Assembly (NCBI GenBank): GCA_001767455.1
Contig: MELC01000067.1
Span: forward strand, 34,721 to 98,720
Direction of reading: 5' to 3'
Length of the DNA stretch: 64,000 nucleotides
Source: Acidobacteria bacterium RIFCSPLOWO2_12_FULL_66_21
GTDB lineage: Bacteria; Acidobacteriota; Vicinamibacteria; Vicinamibacterales; 2-12-FULL-66-21
Shown piece by piece: positions 63,906-64,000 of the stretch (position 1 is its first letter; the number at the start of each line of letters is the position of its first letter). The notes under the pieces are model-generated. The model ran no database searches. It worked only from the letters and a program-made list of their open reading frames with translations, and was not told the origin of the DNA. The translations under genes were made by a program, and so were the position numbers.

Positions 63906-64000
63906 GAGGTAAAGGGACCGCTCCCGGGAGGAGATCTTCAGGCCACTGTCCTGAGAATGTGGGGAGAAACTCGACGGTCGTAGCGACGTCTTGATCTATC
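63906..64000 (+). repeat. right copy of the >=95-bp direct repeat (runs off the window)
   Basis: Identical to 57501-57595. Confidence 0.92.

Overview
GC-rich window that looks like an Acidobacteriota (possibly Vicinamibacteria) chromosome; this taxonomy is inferred from gene content and style only. Left to right: (i) an L-arabinose / plant-polysaccharide utilisation region (about 0.6-38 kb) with GH31, GH51, GH127 and, further right, GH27 enzymes, two S9 peptidases, a BNR/sortilin-like protein, three large Oar-type TonB-dependent receptors without SusD, ribulokinase (AraB), ribulose-5-P 4-epimerase (AraD), a xylose-isomerase-like TIM-barrel protein where AraA would be expected, a HAD phosphatase and a LacI regulator; (ii) housekeeping and signalling genes (ECF sigma/anti-sigma, MarR, histidine kinase/response regulator, TolB-like protein, DEAD-box helicase, YncE/phosphoesterase, DUF5695-like protein); (iii) a nested mobile region (57.5-64 kb) made of an attC-GNAT-attC integron cassette next to an IS91-type transposase/integrase element whose integrase gene is split at its catalytic HTLRH motif by a recombinase-in-trio (RIT) element, the whole bounded by a direct repeat of at least 95 bp. 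Other notable signals: a shared LacI-type operator (TGNAANCGNTTNCA) in four intergenic regions, a duplicated divergent promoter whose two copies have decayed reciprocally, a 445-bp duplication with clustered synonymous changes bordered by a perfect 28-bp palindrome, and a dispersed family of REPIN-like palindromes. All calls come from reading the sequence and the ORF translations; no database search was run.
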